Of a stretch of DNA of 64,000 bases, positions 8,466-16,543 are shown in pieces; the stretch's first letter is position 1, and each line of letters opens with the position of its first letter. The stretch comes from Peribacillus sp. FSL E2-0218 (GTDB lineage: Bacteria; Bacillota; Bacilli; Bacillales; DSM-1321), in assembly GCF_037992945.1 (NCBI RefSeq), contig NZ_CP150304.1, forward strand, positions 2,235,501-2,299,500, in the 5' to 3' direction. The notes beneath the pieces were generated by a model. That model saw only the letters and a list, made by a program, of their open reading frames with translations. It ran no database searches and had not been told where the DNA came from. The translations under genes and the position numbers were made by a program.

Positions 8466-9782
8466 ATGAGTACACACAACAAAGGAAATCCGTGGGCACT
8501 GATCCCATTTGTCGTTTTTTTGATTTTATTTATAGGCTCAGGAATCGTTACAAAAGATTTTTATTCATTTCCAGTGTTAGTGGCGATTTCCATTGCAGCG
8601 GCAGTGGCATTGTCCATGAATCGGAAAGAATCATTCAATCAAAAGGTCGACATTTTTTGTAAAGGAGCAGGGGACTCCAATATCATGTTAATGGTTGTCA
8701 TATTCCTCTTGGCCGGTGCTTTTTCAGAAGTGGCGAATGGCATGGGGGCAGTTGAATCAACGGTCAACCTTGCCTTAGCGGTCTTTCCGCAAAATCTTTT
8801 GATGGTAGGGATTTTCATAATTGCCTGTTTTATTTCTTTATCCATGGGAACAAGCATGGGAACGATCGTAGCGCTTGCACCGATAGGAGTAGGCATTAGT
8901 GAGCAAACGGATATAACTCTTGCGCTTTCAATGGCTGCGGTTATCGGCGGTGCCATGTTTGGCGATAACTTATCATTCATTTCCGATACGACGATTGCGT
9001 CAGTACGTACGCAGGGGACGAAAATGAAGGATAAGTTTAAAGTGAATTTCTTCATCGTCCTGCCTGCGGCCATCGTCACATGTGTCATTTTGGGAATATT
9101 AACGGTAGGTGAGCAGGCGGCCATTACGCAACATTCCTATAATTGGGTGAAAATCCTTCCGTATCTGTGTGTATTGATCACGGCATTGGCAGGTGTCAAC
9201 GTATTTCTTGTCCTATCCTTCGGCATCGTGTTTGCCGGTATTATCGGTTTAGCGGATGGAAGTTATAAGTTGCTGGATGTGATCCAAAAAATGGGAGATG
9301 GAATGGCTGGCATGTATGAAATCTCGTTCCTGGCGATTTTGATTGCCGGTATGGTAGCGGTCATCCAACATAATGGCGGCATCGATTATTTACTGCATGT
9401 CGTCACCCAAAAAAGCAAATCAAAAAAAGGAGCTGAATTCAGCATTGCCGGACTAGTAGGCTTAACAAATCTATCAACGGCAAATAACACGATCTCGATC
9501 ATCATTGCCGGACCGTTAGCGAAAAACATTGCCGAAAGGTATGGTATCGATCCTCGGAAATCAGCGAGCCTGCTAGACGTTTTTGCCTGTTGTGTCCAAG
9601 GATTGATTCCCTATGGCGCACAACTGCTTGTTGCAGCGGGGGTGGCAAAAATTTCGCCAATAAGCATCCTCCCCTATTCATATTACCCGATACTAATTGG
9701 AATTTGTGGAGTCATAGCCATCTTGATTGGTTATCCACGATTTCAGGCAAAAGATATCGAAGTAAAAAAACGGGCATCTTAA
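8466..9782 (+). CDS. metT: NhaC-family transporter, probable methionine transporter MetT
   Basis: A 438-aa NhaC/Na+:H+ antiporter-superfamily membrane protein with about 11-12 hydrophobic segments; signatures include GTSMGTIVALAPIG, GGAMFGDNLSFISDTTIAS and GLTNLSTANNTISIIIAGP. ATG 8466 is preferred over an upstream in-frame ATG (8430) because GGAG (8456-8459) lies 6-7 nt before it. Placement behind a SAM-I riboswitch and terminator identifies it as the S-box-regulated NhaC paralogue that comparative genomics predicts to import methionine. Substrate is by regulon membership, not sequence alone. Confidence 0.85.
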   Translation: MSTHNKGNPWALIPFVVFLILFIGSGIVTKDFYSFPVLVAISIAAAVALSMNRKESFNQKVDIFCKGAGDSNIMLMVVIFLLAGAFSEVANGMGAVESTVNLALAVFPQNLLMVGIFIIACFISLSMGTSMGTIVALAPIGVGISEQTDITLALSMAAVIGGAMFGDNLSFISDTTIASVRTQGTKMKDKFKVNFFIVLPAAIVTCVILGILTVGEQAAITQHSYNWVKILPYLCVLITALAGVNVFLVLSFGIVFAGIIGLADGSYKLLDVIQKMGDGMAGMYEISFLAILIAGMVAVIQHNGGIDYLLHVVTQKSKSKKGAEFSIAGLVGLTNLSTANNTISIIIAGPLAKNIAERYGIDPRKSASLLDVFACCVQGLIPYGAQLLVAAGVAKISPISILPYSYYPILIGICGVIAILIGYPRFQAKDIEVKKRAS

Positions 9783-9788
9783 ACCATG

Positions 9789-9822
9789 GAAACGTCCTGA
9801 ATCTTAAGATTCAGGACGTTTC
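9789..9822 (+). terminator. Hairpin terminator after metT
   Basis: A perfect 34-bp palindrome, 7 nt past the metT stop (arms begin and end GAAACG...CGTTTC). The T-tract after it is short (ATTATATT). Confidence 0.7.
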
Positions 9823-9938
9823 ATTATATTCAGATAGTTTTGCGTTCGATGAAAATGTCTTAATTTTCTGTGTTTATTAATGGCGTTTTTTTGGCTCTTT
9901 CATGCAAATTCTTGAATGAAAAAAATAGAATCGTAGGA

Positions 9939-10018
9939 TATAATAGATTATTGTAAGGAAATTCATGTTTGGATTTCCTTTTTTGTTTGTTTATTTCCCA
10001 GAGGAAACGGGAAATAAA
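9939..10018 (+). promoter_or_regulatory. alsT-like leader: TATAAT followed by terminator-like and second hairpin
   Basis: TATAAT lies at 9939-9944 (a -35 TTGAAT at 9912-9917 would have a 21-nt spacer). About 11 nt later AAGGAAAT (9955-9962) pairs with ATTTCCTT (9973-9980), followed by TTTTTT, a terminator-like hairpin at the expected start of the transcript. A second stem TTTATTTCCC (9990-9999) / GGGAAATAAA (10009-10018) follows. GAGGAAA in its loop could pair with TTTCCTT of the first hairpin, so the structures may be alternatives. No known riboswitch consensus is seen. Confidence 0.45.
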
Positions 10019-10076
10019 TTAAAATACAAAATGTTTTTATAATAATTCATGTAGATTAAAGGGGTTTTTTGGAGAA

Positions 10077-11504
10077 ATGGAGTTTATAGGGAATTTTATT
10101 ACTGAAACAAATAATTTTTTATGGTCGTTCATTTTGATCATTTTACTGATTGGCATGGGCATTTATTTTTCAATTCGAACTAAATTTGTTCAATTCAGAA
10201 TGGCAGGGGAAATGTTCAGGCTTTTGGGTGAAGGTGCTTCGGCGGAAAAAAAGGGTGTTACATCTTTTCAAGCTTTTTGCATCAGCACCGCTTCACGGGT
10301 AGGAACTGGTAATCTTGCAGGTGTAGCCTTGGCGATTACGATGGGTGGTCCAGGCGCCGTATTCTGGATGTGGCTTATCGCTCTGATTGGGTCTGCTTCT
10401 GCGTTCATAGAAAGTACACTTGCCCAAATCTATAAAGTCAAGGATGGGGACGCTTTCCGTGGAGGTCCTGCGTATTATATGGAAAAAGCTTTGAATGCAC
10501 GGTGGATGGGCATCACATTCGCAGTATTAATTTCGCTTACATTTGGACTTGCGTTCAACTCGGTACAAGCCAATACGATCACAAGCGCATTCAATGAATC
10601 ATTTGGCATTGAAAAGTGGGTTACTGCAGTCATTCTGGCTATCGTGACGGCGTTCATCATTTTTGGTGGCATCAAAATGATTGCAAAAGTATCTGAAGTC
10701 ATTGTCCCGATCATGGCCGGAGCATATGTAATCGTGGCATTAACAATAATCATCATGAATATAACCGAATTGCCCAGTGTTTTAGGGCTAATCTTTGAAA
10801 GTGCATTTGATGGTATAAAAGAAGTGGCTGGCGGAGCCTTGGGAGCTGCCATGATGCAGGGAATAAAGAGGGGGCTATTTTCCAATGAAGCTGGGATGGG
10901 CAGTGCACCCAATGCTGGTGCAACCGCAGATGTCAGTCATCCCGTCAAGCAAGGGTTGATTCAGTCTCTTGGCGTATTTGTAGATACGCTCGTCATCTGC
11001 AGTTCGACCGCCTTTATCATTTTGTTTTCAGGTCTTTATACCTCGAAAGAAGTGGATGGCATTGTTCTTACCCAAAATGCACTTGGTACGGCATTGGGTT
11101 CATGGGCTGGCGTTTTCCTTGCCATCATTGTTTTGTTATTTGCTTTTAGCTCCATTGTGGGAAACTATTATTATGGAGAATCGAACATTGGATTCATCAA
11201 TGAGAATAAAGTTTGGTTGAATGTTTATCGTGTCGCAGTCGTAGGGATGGTAATATTCGGTTCTCTGGCATCACTGAAATTGGTGTGGGGTCTAGCTGAC
11301 TTATTGATGGGGTTAATGGCAATTATCAATTTAGTCGCGATCGCTTTACTTGGAAAGATCGCATTTGCGGCCTTGGCGGATTATCAAAAACAAAAGAAAA
11401 GTGGGAAAAATCCTGTCTTCCATATCAATAATATTAAAGGTTTGAAGAATGTGGAATGTTGGGGAGACCCAACAGATAATATAGACGATAATAAGGAAAA
11501 CTAG
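10077..11504 (+). CDS. Sodium:alanine/glycine symporter, AGCS family (AlsT-like)
   Basis: 475 aa, alanine-or-glycine:cation symporter (AGCS/AlsT) family, with about 10-11 transmembrane segments. Family motifs include FCISTASRVGTGNLAGVALAI near residue 65, GPGAVFWMW and the strongly conserved FSNEAGMGSAPNAGATA near 270. It imports a small neutral amino acid (Ala, Gly, possibly Gln) with Na+. The SD is unusual: GGAG is only 2 nt from ATG 10077, so AAAGGGG at about 10058-10064 may serve. Substrate cannot be decided from sequence. Confidence 0.9.
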   Translation: MEFIGNFITETNNFLWSFILIILLIGMGIYFSIRTKFVQFRMAGEMFRLLGEGASAEKKGVTSFQAFCISTASRVGTGNLAGVALAITMGGPGAVFWMWLIALIGSASAFIESTLAQIYKVKDGDAFRGGPAYYMEKALNARWMGITFAVLISLTFGLAFNSVQANTITSAFNESFGIEKWVTAVILAIVTAFIIFGGIKMIAKVSEVIVPIMAGAYVIVALTIIIMNITELPSVLGLIFESAFDGIKEVAGGALGAAMMQGIKRGLFSNEAGMGSAPNAGATADVSHPVKQGLIQSLGVFVDTLVICSSTAFIILFSGLYTSKEVDGIVLTQNALGTALGSWAGVFLAIIVLLFAFSSIVGNYYYGESNIGFINENKVWLNVYRVAVVGMVIFGSLASLKLVWGLADLLMGLMAIINLVAIALLGKIAFAALADYQKQKKSGKNPVFHINNIKGLKNVECWGDPTDNIDDNKEN

Positions 11505-11515
11505 GCTTTTATTCA

Positions 11516-11564
11516 GCTTACAAGCATCGGTCCTGAGAATGGATTTTGCCTGTAAGCCTTTTTT
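11516..11564 (+). terminator. Terminator after the AGCS symporter gene
   Basis: GCTTACAAGCA (11516-11526) pairs with TGCCTGTAAGC (11547-11557, one G-T) and is followed by TTTTTT. Confidence 0.75.
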
Positions 11565-11717
11565 CATTTTTCAATTGAAGAGCATATAAAAAGTCAGGCT
11601 TTCATATATATTTCCATCATGCCTGTATAATGCTTTATTTTTTGCATAAAATACCCTTGTCTTTATGAACGACAATCAAGCAATGATGGGACAAGTTGAA
11701 AAATAGGAGTGAAAACA

Positions 11718-11918
11718 ATGGATAACGAAAAATCAAAAGAGGAATCTTCAAATATTGCTGGAAAAGTGTATGATGTCAGTGATTACAAGCGTGATGACAC
11801 GTTATCATCTGGTCTTACCACCACCCACGAACAAGTTTCGGATGTGTATAACGCTGGCGGGATAACATCTGCCGATCGAAATGAAAAGGACAGTGAGAAC
11901 GAAGAAAAAGAAAGGTAA
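11718..11918 (+). CDS. YozQ-like small protein (DUF4025-type)
   Basis: 66 aa, very hydrophilic and acidic. The central stretch VYDVSDYKRDDTLSSGLTTTHEQVSD resembles the conserved core of the Bacillus YozQ/DUF4025 family (YDxSDY...SSGLATTHEQVSD). No function is known for that family. ATG 11718 is chosen over GTG 11709 because AGGAG (11705-11709) is 8 nt upstream. It stands alone and is closed by a strong terminator. Confidence 0.7.
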   Translation: MDNEKSKEESSNIAGKVYDVSDYKRDDTLSSGLTTTHEQVSDVYNAGGITSADRNEKDSENEEKER

Positions 11919-11925
11919 ATCAAAT

Positions 11926-11965
11926 CCCTGCTTGTTGAGTTTTCCCAACAAGCAGGGGCTTTGTT
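11926..11965 (+). terminator. Terminator after the YozQ-like gene
   Basis: A perfect 12-bp stem CCCTGCTTGTTG (11926-11937) with its complement at 11946-11957, then GCTTTGTTTT. Confidence 0.85.
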
Positions 11966-12429
11966 TTATTAAAAGAATCTAGCCCCAAATTAGGCATCCA
12001 GCCTACATCAAGATAGCCGGTGCATTAGAGTTAAGGACCTTCCTCAGCAACATACGAATTGACGAATTTCGTCATATTTGCGACAGTTAATAAAAAGGAG
12101 GCGGCTTTTCATTTTCCCCACTGCAAATCTTCCCCAACCAATTTCATTAGTACCGGCAATATATCTGCTTAACATTTGCAAATAACTTACCAAACATGCA
12201 GCCGATTCCTTTGTTTTCGTTGCTAAAATTTCCGGTTAGAGGGGCTACCAGAGATGGACGGAAGCGTATGAACCATGTTCCCGAGCATTGAAATGGTCAA
12301 ATCGATGCCATTTATCATCGTTGTGCTCCTATATACAATCAATGTGAACGTCTATAGGCAAATGAATGAGTGATGCGAAATGAATTTTTCTGATATATAC
12401 TGGAAATAACAGATGCAAAAAAAGACGAA
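11966..12429. other. Non-coding stretch upstream of the cobyric acid synthase leader
   Basis: No frame on either strand has a start with ribosome-binding site and protein-like content. A short palindrome GACGAATTTCGTC lies at about 12061-12073. Otherwise nothing recognisable. Confidence 0.5.
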
Positions 12430-12557
12430 ACAGGCATCTATTGTTCAGGCTCTGGAAAGGTTCATATATAAGTTCCTGGACTGAAGCTGTCTTGCCACTG
12501 GCGTATGATCATTGACGACATCTGTAATGGTTCGGCATAGGCAAGTGGCCATTACAG
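12430..12557 (+). ncRNA. Candidate divergent cobalamin riboswitch / structured leader
   Basis: Upstream of cobyric acid synthase, GGAAAGGTTC...AAGTTCC followed by GCTGTCTTGCCACTG (12486-12500) resembles the cobalamin-riboswitch core (GGGAA...AATCC...GCTGTCCCGCCACTG). A weak B12-box-like TGACGACATCTGT lies at about 12513-12525. A 9-bp hairpin CTGTAATGG (12522-12530) / CCATTACAG (12549-12557) follows. The match is partial and key boxes are degenerate, so it may be diverged, a relic, or coincidence. Confidence 0.35.
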
Positions 12558-12642
12558 GTAAGAAGGCGTGACGGTGCTTATGAAGGTGAAAATGGGGTAT
12601 CATCGGCGTGTAGTCAAAGACTTGAGGTATAGGGGGACTGAA

Positions 12643-14172
12643 ATGAAGGCACGATCGATCATGATACAGGGAACGGCTTCTGATGTAGGGAAAAGCTTGA
12701 TTAGTACGGCACTTTGCCGAATTTTTGCCAATAAAGGGTACCGTGTCGTTCCATTCAAATCGCAAAACATGGCCTTGAATTCTTATGTAACCGTGGAAGG
12801 CGGTGAAATAGGACGGGCCCAAGGAGTGCAAGCAGAAGCGGCAAGGATCGTGGCAACCTCCGATATGAATCCCATTTTGCTGAAGCCAAAACGGGATATG
12901 GTTTCGGAGGTCATCGTCCACGGAAAACATTTTCTTGATATGAATGCCATGAACTATCGAAATCAGTTTGTTCAAGAGGCGATGCCGATCATTCGAAAGT
13001 CAGTCAAAAAACTGCAGCAGGAATACGACATCATCGTTCTTGAAGGAGCAGGCAGCCCTGCGGAAATTAACCTTAAAGACCGGGATATTGCCAATATGCG
13101 GATGGCCCACCTTGCGGATGCCGCTGTCATTTTAGTGGCCGATATCGATCGTGGCGGAGTATTTGCGTCCATCATCGGGACACTCGCCTTATTGGATGAT
13201 GATGAACGTGATCGTGTAAAGGGAATCATCATCAATAAATTTCGCGGCATACGTGAATTACTGGACGACGGCATCGAATGGCTGGAAAAGGAAACCGGGA
13301 TCCCAGTCCTCGGGGTGTTACCTTATTTAGACGTGAACATCGAAGCGGAGGATTCGCTGGCACTATCATCCTTACGTTTCAAAAAGCCTGAAAAGGGTGA
13401 ATTCCCCATCGATGTAGCGGTTTTGAGATTCCCGCACATCTCCAATTTTACCGACCTGGACCCTTTTTTCGATGAACCGGGAGTGGGTGTCAGGCTTGTC
13501 GGAAATATCCATGAATTAGGAAATCCAGACCTTCTTATCTTGCCTGGCACAAAAAATACGATCGAAGATTTAGAATGGATGAAGCGTGCGGGAATGGATG
13601 GTGCCATTAAAGAGCTGCGTGAGCTTGGAACGGTCATTGTTGGAATATGCGGCGGTTTTCAAATGCTCGGGACGAACCTCTTCGATCCCGACGCGGTCGA
13701 AGGTAAGGGGGAAAACGCAGAAGGTCTTTCACTTCTGTCCGTGGAAACCATTTTTCAAGCGGAAAAGAAGACCGTGCAAATGGAAGGTGTCCTTGCTTCA
13801 GGGATTATGGAAGGCGAAATGAAGCTGGGCGGCTACGAGATTCATTTAGGTCAAACGACTTTGGATCCACAAGTACAGCCCTTTCTTTTATTGAAGGATG
13901 GAAGAAAGGATGGGGCCATATCGGCGGACCAGAAGGTTTTCGGCACATATCTTCATGGCATATTCCATAATCGCCTATTTACGAGATTAATGGTTAACCA
14001 AATACGACGGAGCAAGGGGCTGGATGAAGTGATGGAAAACATTCAAAGCGACTCAGAGCATCGGGAGGAGGCTTATAATCTCTTGGCCTCCCACTTGGAA
14101 GAAAACATTGATATGGATACCATCTATCAATGGCTGGAACTTGAATCAATGGAGGATCAAACTTTTAATTAG
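12643..14172 (+). CDS. cobQ: Cobyric acid synthase (CobQ/CbiP)
   Basis: 509 aa. It catalyses ATP- and glutamine-dependent amidation of the b, d, e and g side chains of adenosylcobyrinic acid a,c-diamide in cobalamin synthesis. The N-terminal dethiobiotin-synthetase-like ATPase domain has GTASDVGKS (about 10-18) and FKSQNMALN. The C-terminal class I glutamine amidotransferase domain has the nucleophile Cys in GICGGFQMLG and the catalytic His in GTYLHGIFHN. ATG 12643 has AGGGGG at 12631-12636; the frame opens earlier (12568) without a site. No other cobalamin gene is adjacent. Confidence 0.93.
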   Translation: MKARSIMIQGTASDVGKSLISTALCRIFANKGYRVVPFKSQNMALNSYVTVEGGEIGRAQGVQAEAARIVATSDMNPILLKPKRDMVSEVIVHGKHFLDMNAMNYRNQFVQEAMPIIRKSVKKLQQEYDIIVLEGAGSPAEINLKDRDIANMRMAHLADAAVILVADIDRGGVFASIIGTLALLDDDERDRVKGIIINKFRGIRELLDDGIEWLEKETGIPVLGVLPYLDVNIEAEDSLALSSLRFKKPEKGEFPIDVAVLRFPHISNFTDLDPFFDEPGVGVRLVGNIHELGNPDLLILPGTKNTIEDLEWMKRAGMDGAIKELRELGTVIVGICGGFQMLGTNLFDPDAVEGKGENAEGLSLLSVETIFQAEKKTVQMEGVLASGIMEGEMKLGGYEIHLGQTTLDPQVQPFLLLKDGRKDGAISADQKVFGTYLHGIFHNRLFTRLMVNQIRRSKGLDEVMENIQSDSEHREEAYNLLASHLEENIDMDTIYQWLELESMEDQTFN

Positions 14173-14256
14173 CCTTATTAAGTGACAGACGCATAGAAGA
14201 TATGTTATGTTGTCTTCTCTACATATTTTTTAAGAAAAAAAGGATGAGGTGTTCAT

Positions 14257-14529
14257 ATGAATAAAACAGAATTAGTAAGCAGTGTGGCAGCACAAGCTGA
14301 ATTGACAAAAGACGATGCAAAAAAAGTGGTGGATGCATTATTTGAAACGATCACGTCTACACTTGCTAAAGAAGAGAAAATCCAATTAGTTGGTTTTGGT
14401 ACATTTGAAGTGCGTGACCGTGCAGCTCGTACTGGAAGAAACCCGCAAACCGGTGAAGAAATTCAAATTGCAGCAAGCAAAGTACCCGCTTTTAAAGCAG
14501 GTAAAGAATTAAAAGAAGCTGTAAAATAA
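14257..14529 (+). CDS. hupA: DNA-binding protein HU (HBsu)
   Basis: 90 aa, HU family: histone-like dimer that bends and compacts DNA. It has the family DNA-arm segment GFGTFEVRDRAARTGRNPQTGEEI and C-terminal KVPAFKAGKELKEAVK. Start ATG 14257 has AAAGGATGAGGTG upstream. Monocistronic, with a terminator 16 nt after the stop. It may be the main HBsu or a paralogue; sequence alone does not decide. Confidence 0.95.
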   Translation: MNKTELVSSVAAQAELTKDDAKKVVDALFETITSTLAKEEKIQLVGFGTFEVRDRAARTGRNPQTGEEIQIAASKVPAFKAGKELKEAVK

Positions 14530-14541
14530 TAGATGAACGCA

Positions 14542-14579
14542 AAAAAACCTGGCGCTGTAAAGTCGTCAGGTTTTTTTTT
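14542..14579 (+). terminator. Terminator after the HU gene
   Basis: AAAAACCTGGCG pairs with CGTCAGGTTTTT (one G-T) around a 9-nt loop, followed by nine T residues in total. Confidence 0.9.
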
Positions 14580-14691
14580 GGTGCTCCAATGAATGAAAAA
14601 AACTTATAGTACATATTAATGAGGTTTATACTGTGACTATGTTAGGCTAAATGAATAACAGGCTTTAAATCCAAAAAAAGAGGTGAAAGAT

Positions 14692-14859
14692 ATGTTGAAG
14701 AAAATAATGAAAAAGATCAAACAATTTTCCCAAGGCAGCAGTGAGCGAAGACATGGCCATTACCGCAGGGGCAGCAGCAGCAGCAGCCGGGGGTATAAGC
14801 GATCTCCCTTGAGCGGCAGTGACCGCTACAAGAGAAGAGGACGCGGCAGCAGCAGCTAA
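14692..14859 (+). CDS. Tiny basic Ser/Arg/Gly-rich protein, 55 aa
   Basis: ATG 14692 follows AGAGGTG (14679-14685). The protein begins MLKKIMKKIKQF, has a run of five serines flanked by RRG and RGYKR, and ends RYKRRGRGSSS; about a third is Lys/Arg and a quarter Ser. It has the look of a low-complexity, nucleic-acid-binding or phosphorylatable tail. Its TAA (14857-14859) overlaps the stop of the convergent Ser/Thr kinase gene. I know no family; a kinase-substrate link is only inference from position and composition. Confidence 0.65.
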   Translation: MLKKIMKKIKQFSQGSSERRHGHYRRGSSSSSRGYKRSPLSGSDRYKRRGRGSSS

Positions 14860-15668
14860 TTCAAGGCCTTGGAATATAATGCAGCCTTCAGGTCAATGGC
14901 AATTTCTTCGATATCCGAATATGGCTCTTGGATGCTTAATAGCCTTTTCAGGATATGCACCGTTTCTTTTTCTAACGAAAGCTCTTCTGTCCAAGGAAGG
15001 GTTTTTTTGTTTTTGGCGGTATACGTCGTATAAAGGACATATAGGAGTATTTCCCCCAAATCATAAAAATCCTGCCGTTTCATTTCCAAAACAAGTTCAT
15101 CCGTGATATCTGTCGAAACGAATCGTTTGGACAACCCAAAGTCTATTAAAATGGGCTGATGGTTCTGCAGCAGTATATTTGGTATCCGTATATCTTGATG
15201 GACAATTTCATGGTCATGCAAATAAGCTACCAATCCCGCCAGCTCAGCAAGGAAAAGCAGGGCTTCCTTCTCAGTGAACGTTTCATGATTGTAGAAAATA
15301 TGGTCTTCCAAATTATCTCCTTCAATGAATTCCATCACAAAATAAACATTTTCGCGGTGCGTGAATTCCTCGTGAAATGTGGGGATGCTTTCATGGTCCA
15401 GGGCTTGTAATATGGAGATTTCCTGTTCGAACTGTTCAAGATCTTTTTTGCTGCGGCGTTTGCTTTTCCGGAGCTGTTTGATCACGATTTGTTCATTCGC
15501 TTGCCAATCCTTGCAAAGATAAACGATACCGTAGCTTCCTTTTCCGATGACAGTGGTGATTTCGTAGCGGTTATGTAAAACGACTCCTTTTTTTAAGGGC
15601 TTATCCACAAAAAATTGATAGATTTTTCTAATGGTACGCAAAATTGAAACGTCCCTCACCCCTTTCAT
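14856..15668 (-). CDS. Serine/threonine protein kinase, Hanks type (YbdM/YrzF-like)
   Basis: 270 aa, a lone kinase domain with no transmembrane or PASTA part. Visible: glycine loop GKGSYGIVY (about 40-48), Lys in QIVIKQL, catalytic loop HQDIRIPN (canonical HRD replaced by HQD, Asp kept, Asn kept) and IDFGLSKRF for DFG. It resembles the short soluble kinases YbdM/YrzF of Bacillus. ATG 15668 has no good site upstream; AGGGGTGAGGG lies downstream, so TTG 15641 is an alternative start. It is convergent with, and overlaps by 4 nt, the small Ser/Arg-rich gene. Confidence 0.88.
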   Translation of the reverse strand: MKGVRDVSILRTIRKIYQFFVDKPLKKGVVLHNRYEITTVIGKGSYGIVYLCKDWQANEQIVIKQLRKSKRRSKKDLEQFEQEISILQALDHESIPTFHEEFTHRENVYFVMEFIEGDNLEDHIFYNHETFTEKEALLFLAELAGLVAYLHDHEIVHQDIRIPNILLQNHQPILIDFGLSKRFVSTDITDELVLEMKRQDFYDLGEILLYVLYTTYTAKNKKTLPWTEELSLEKETVHILKRLLSIQEPYSDIEEIAIDLKAALYSKALN

Positions 15669-16075
15669 GCATTCTAATAATGACCATTTAAAAATGAATC
15701 ATGGCTAGTGTACCACTGAATGATGAAAATGAGGTAATGTAAGAGATGATATGGTTTTAGAAATCAGTAAAACAACGGTAATTACAAGCTTCGAAAAAAC
15801 TCGCGAGTAAAGTGATTGGATTCGAGGGCAAACTACCAACTTTCACTAGTATATGTCACCAATTATTAAGAAATCTTCCAAATTGACGAGTGATTGCCCA
15901 AGGTCAACAGTAAAACAATCAAACTAACGAGTTAACGTCCTGTTACACGATAATTCATCATGTAAAAAAGCTTTTAAAATTTTTTTCAAGATTTCATAAT
16001 GTGAAATTTAACAAATTTTTTTATTTTTTACATTTAATATAATGATCTCATAATAAAAGCGTAGGAGGTGAAAGG
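15669..16075. other. Intergenic region between the kinase and the catabolic cluster
   Basis: AT-rich, no gene seen. A good -10 TATAAT (16038-16043) precedes the reductase pseudogene by about 30 nt and may drive the catabolic operon. The sequence TCCAAATTGACGAGT at 15877-15891 recurs exactly at 31539-31553. Confidence 0.5.
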
Positions 16076-16530
16076 ATGAATGGGCACGAGTTGAGAAATG
16101 GTTTGGATGAACTCCCATTCGGAGACCCGATAGTGAGCTGCTTTGTGGGAAATTCCAAAAGGGCATGACTGTAAATCCATTTACTTCGGCTTCCCTGGAC
16201 CGCCGCTTGCTTTAGTATTCATTCATAAAGAAGCAAAAGCCTGCACTAGCATTAAAAATAAATCTTTTACCATCAATAATTTGTCAGATGAACAAGAATC
16301 CCCATTGCATGGAAATCTGCAGGAAGCCCGCTTAAGATTGATGGGGGGAATGAAGGATTTCACCATAAATAAATGGTAATGCTGCCTGGCCGGAATGCAA
16401 ACATGGAGAGAGTATGACGCTGGTGATCATGTACTGTTCAAAGGTGAAATACAGGAGATATTCTTTGATCATTTGGAAGCGCTTACTTTTTTATCGAGTG
16501 AAAATGGAAGCTACAAATCAATTTGTAAGT
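16076..16530 (+). pseudogene. Decayed flavin reductase (DIM6/NTAB, HpaC-type) of the monooxygenase
   Basis: ATG 16076 has an excellent GTAGGAGGTGAAAG upstream but stops after 30 codons (TGA 16166). Pieces of a flavin reductase are spread over several frames: GMTVNPFTSASLD in one (16163-16202), then LALVFIHKEAKAC and SFTINNLSDEQE in another, a stop at 16377, then TWREYDAGDHVLFKGEIQEIFF in the frame from 16395. These match the order of conserved segments in NAD(P)H:FAD oxidoreductases that serve HpaB-type monooxygenases. At least two frameshifts and a stop are needed. The monooxygenase gene starts directly after. Confidence 0.85.
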
Positions 16531-16543
16531 TAGGGGAGAATTT

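Noticed and set aside
9590..9880. Plus-strand frame overlapping the metT 3' end and its terminator
   Set aside because: Out-of-frame overlap with a clear gene, runs through the terminator hairpin, no ribosome-binding site.
12445..12975. Long minus-strand open frame across the cobQ leader and start
   Set aside because: It is antisense to a certain gene and a structured leader, and its Cys/His-rich translation has no family character.
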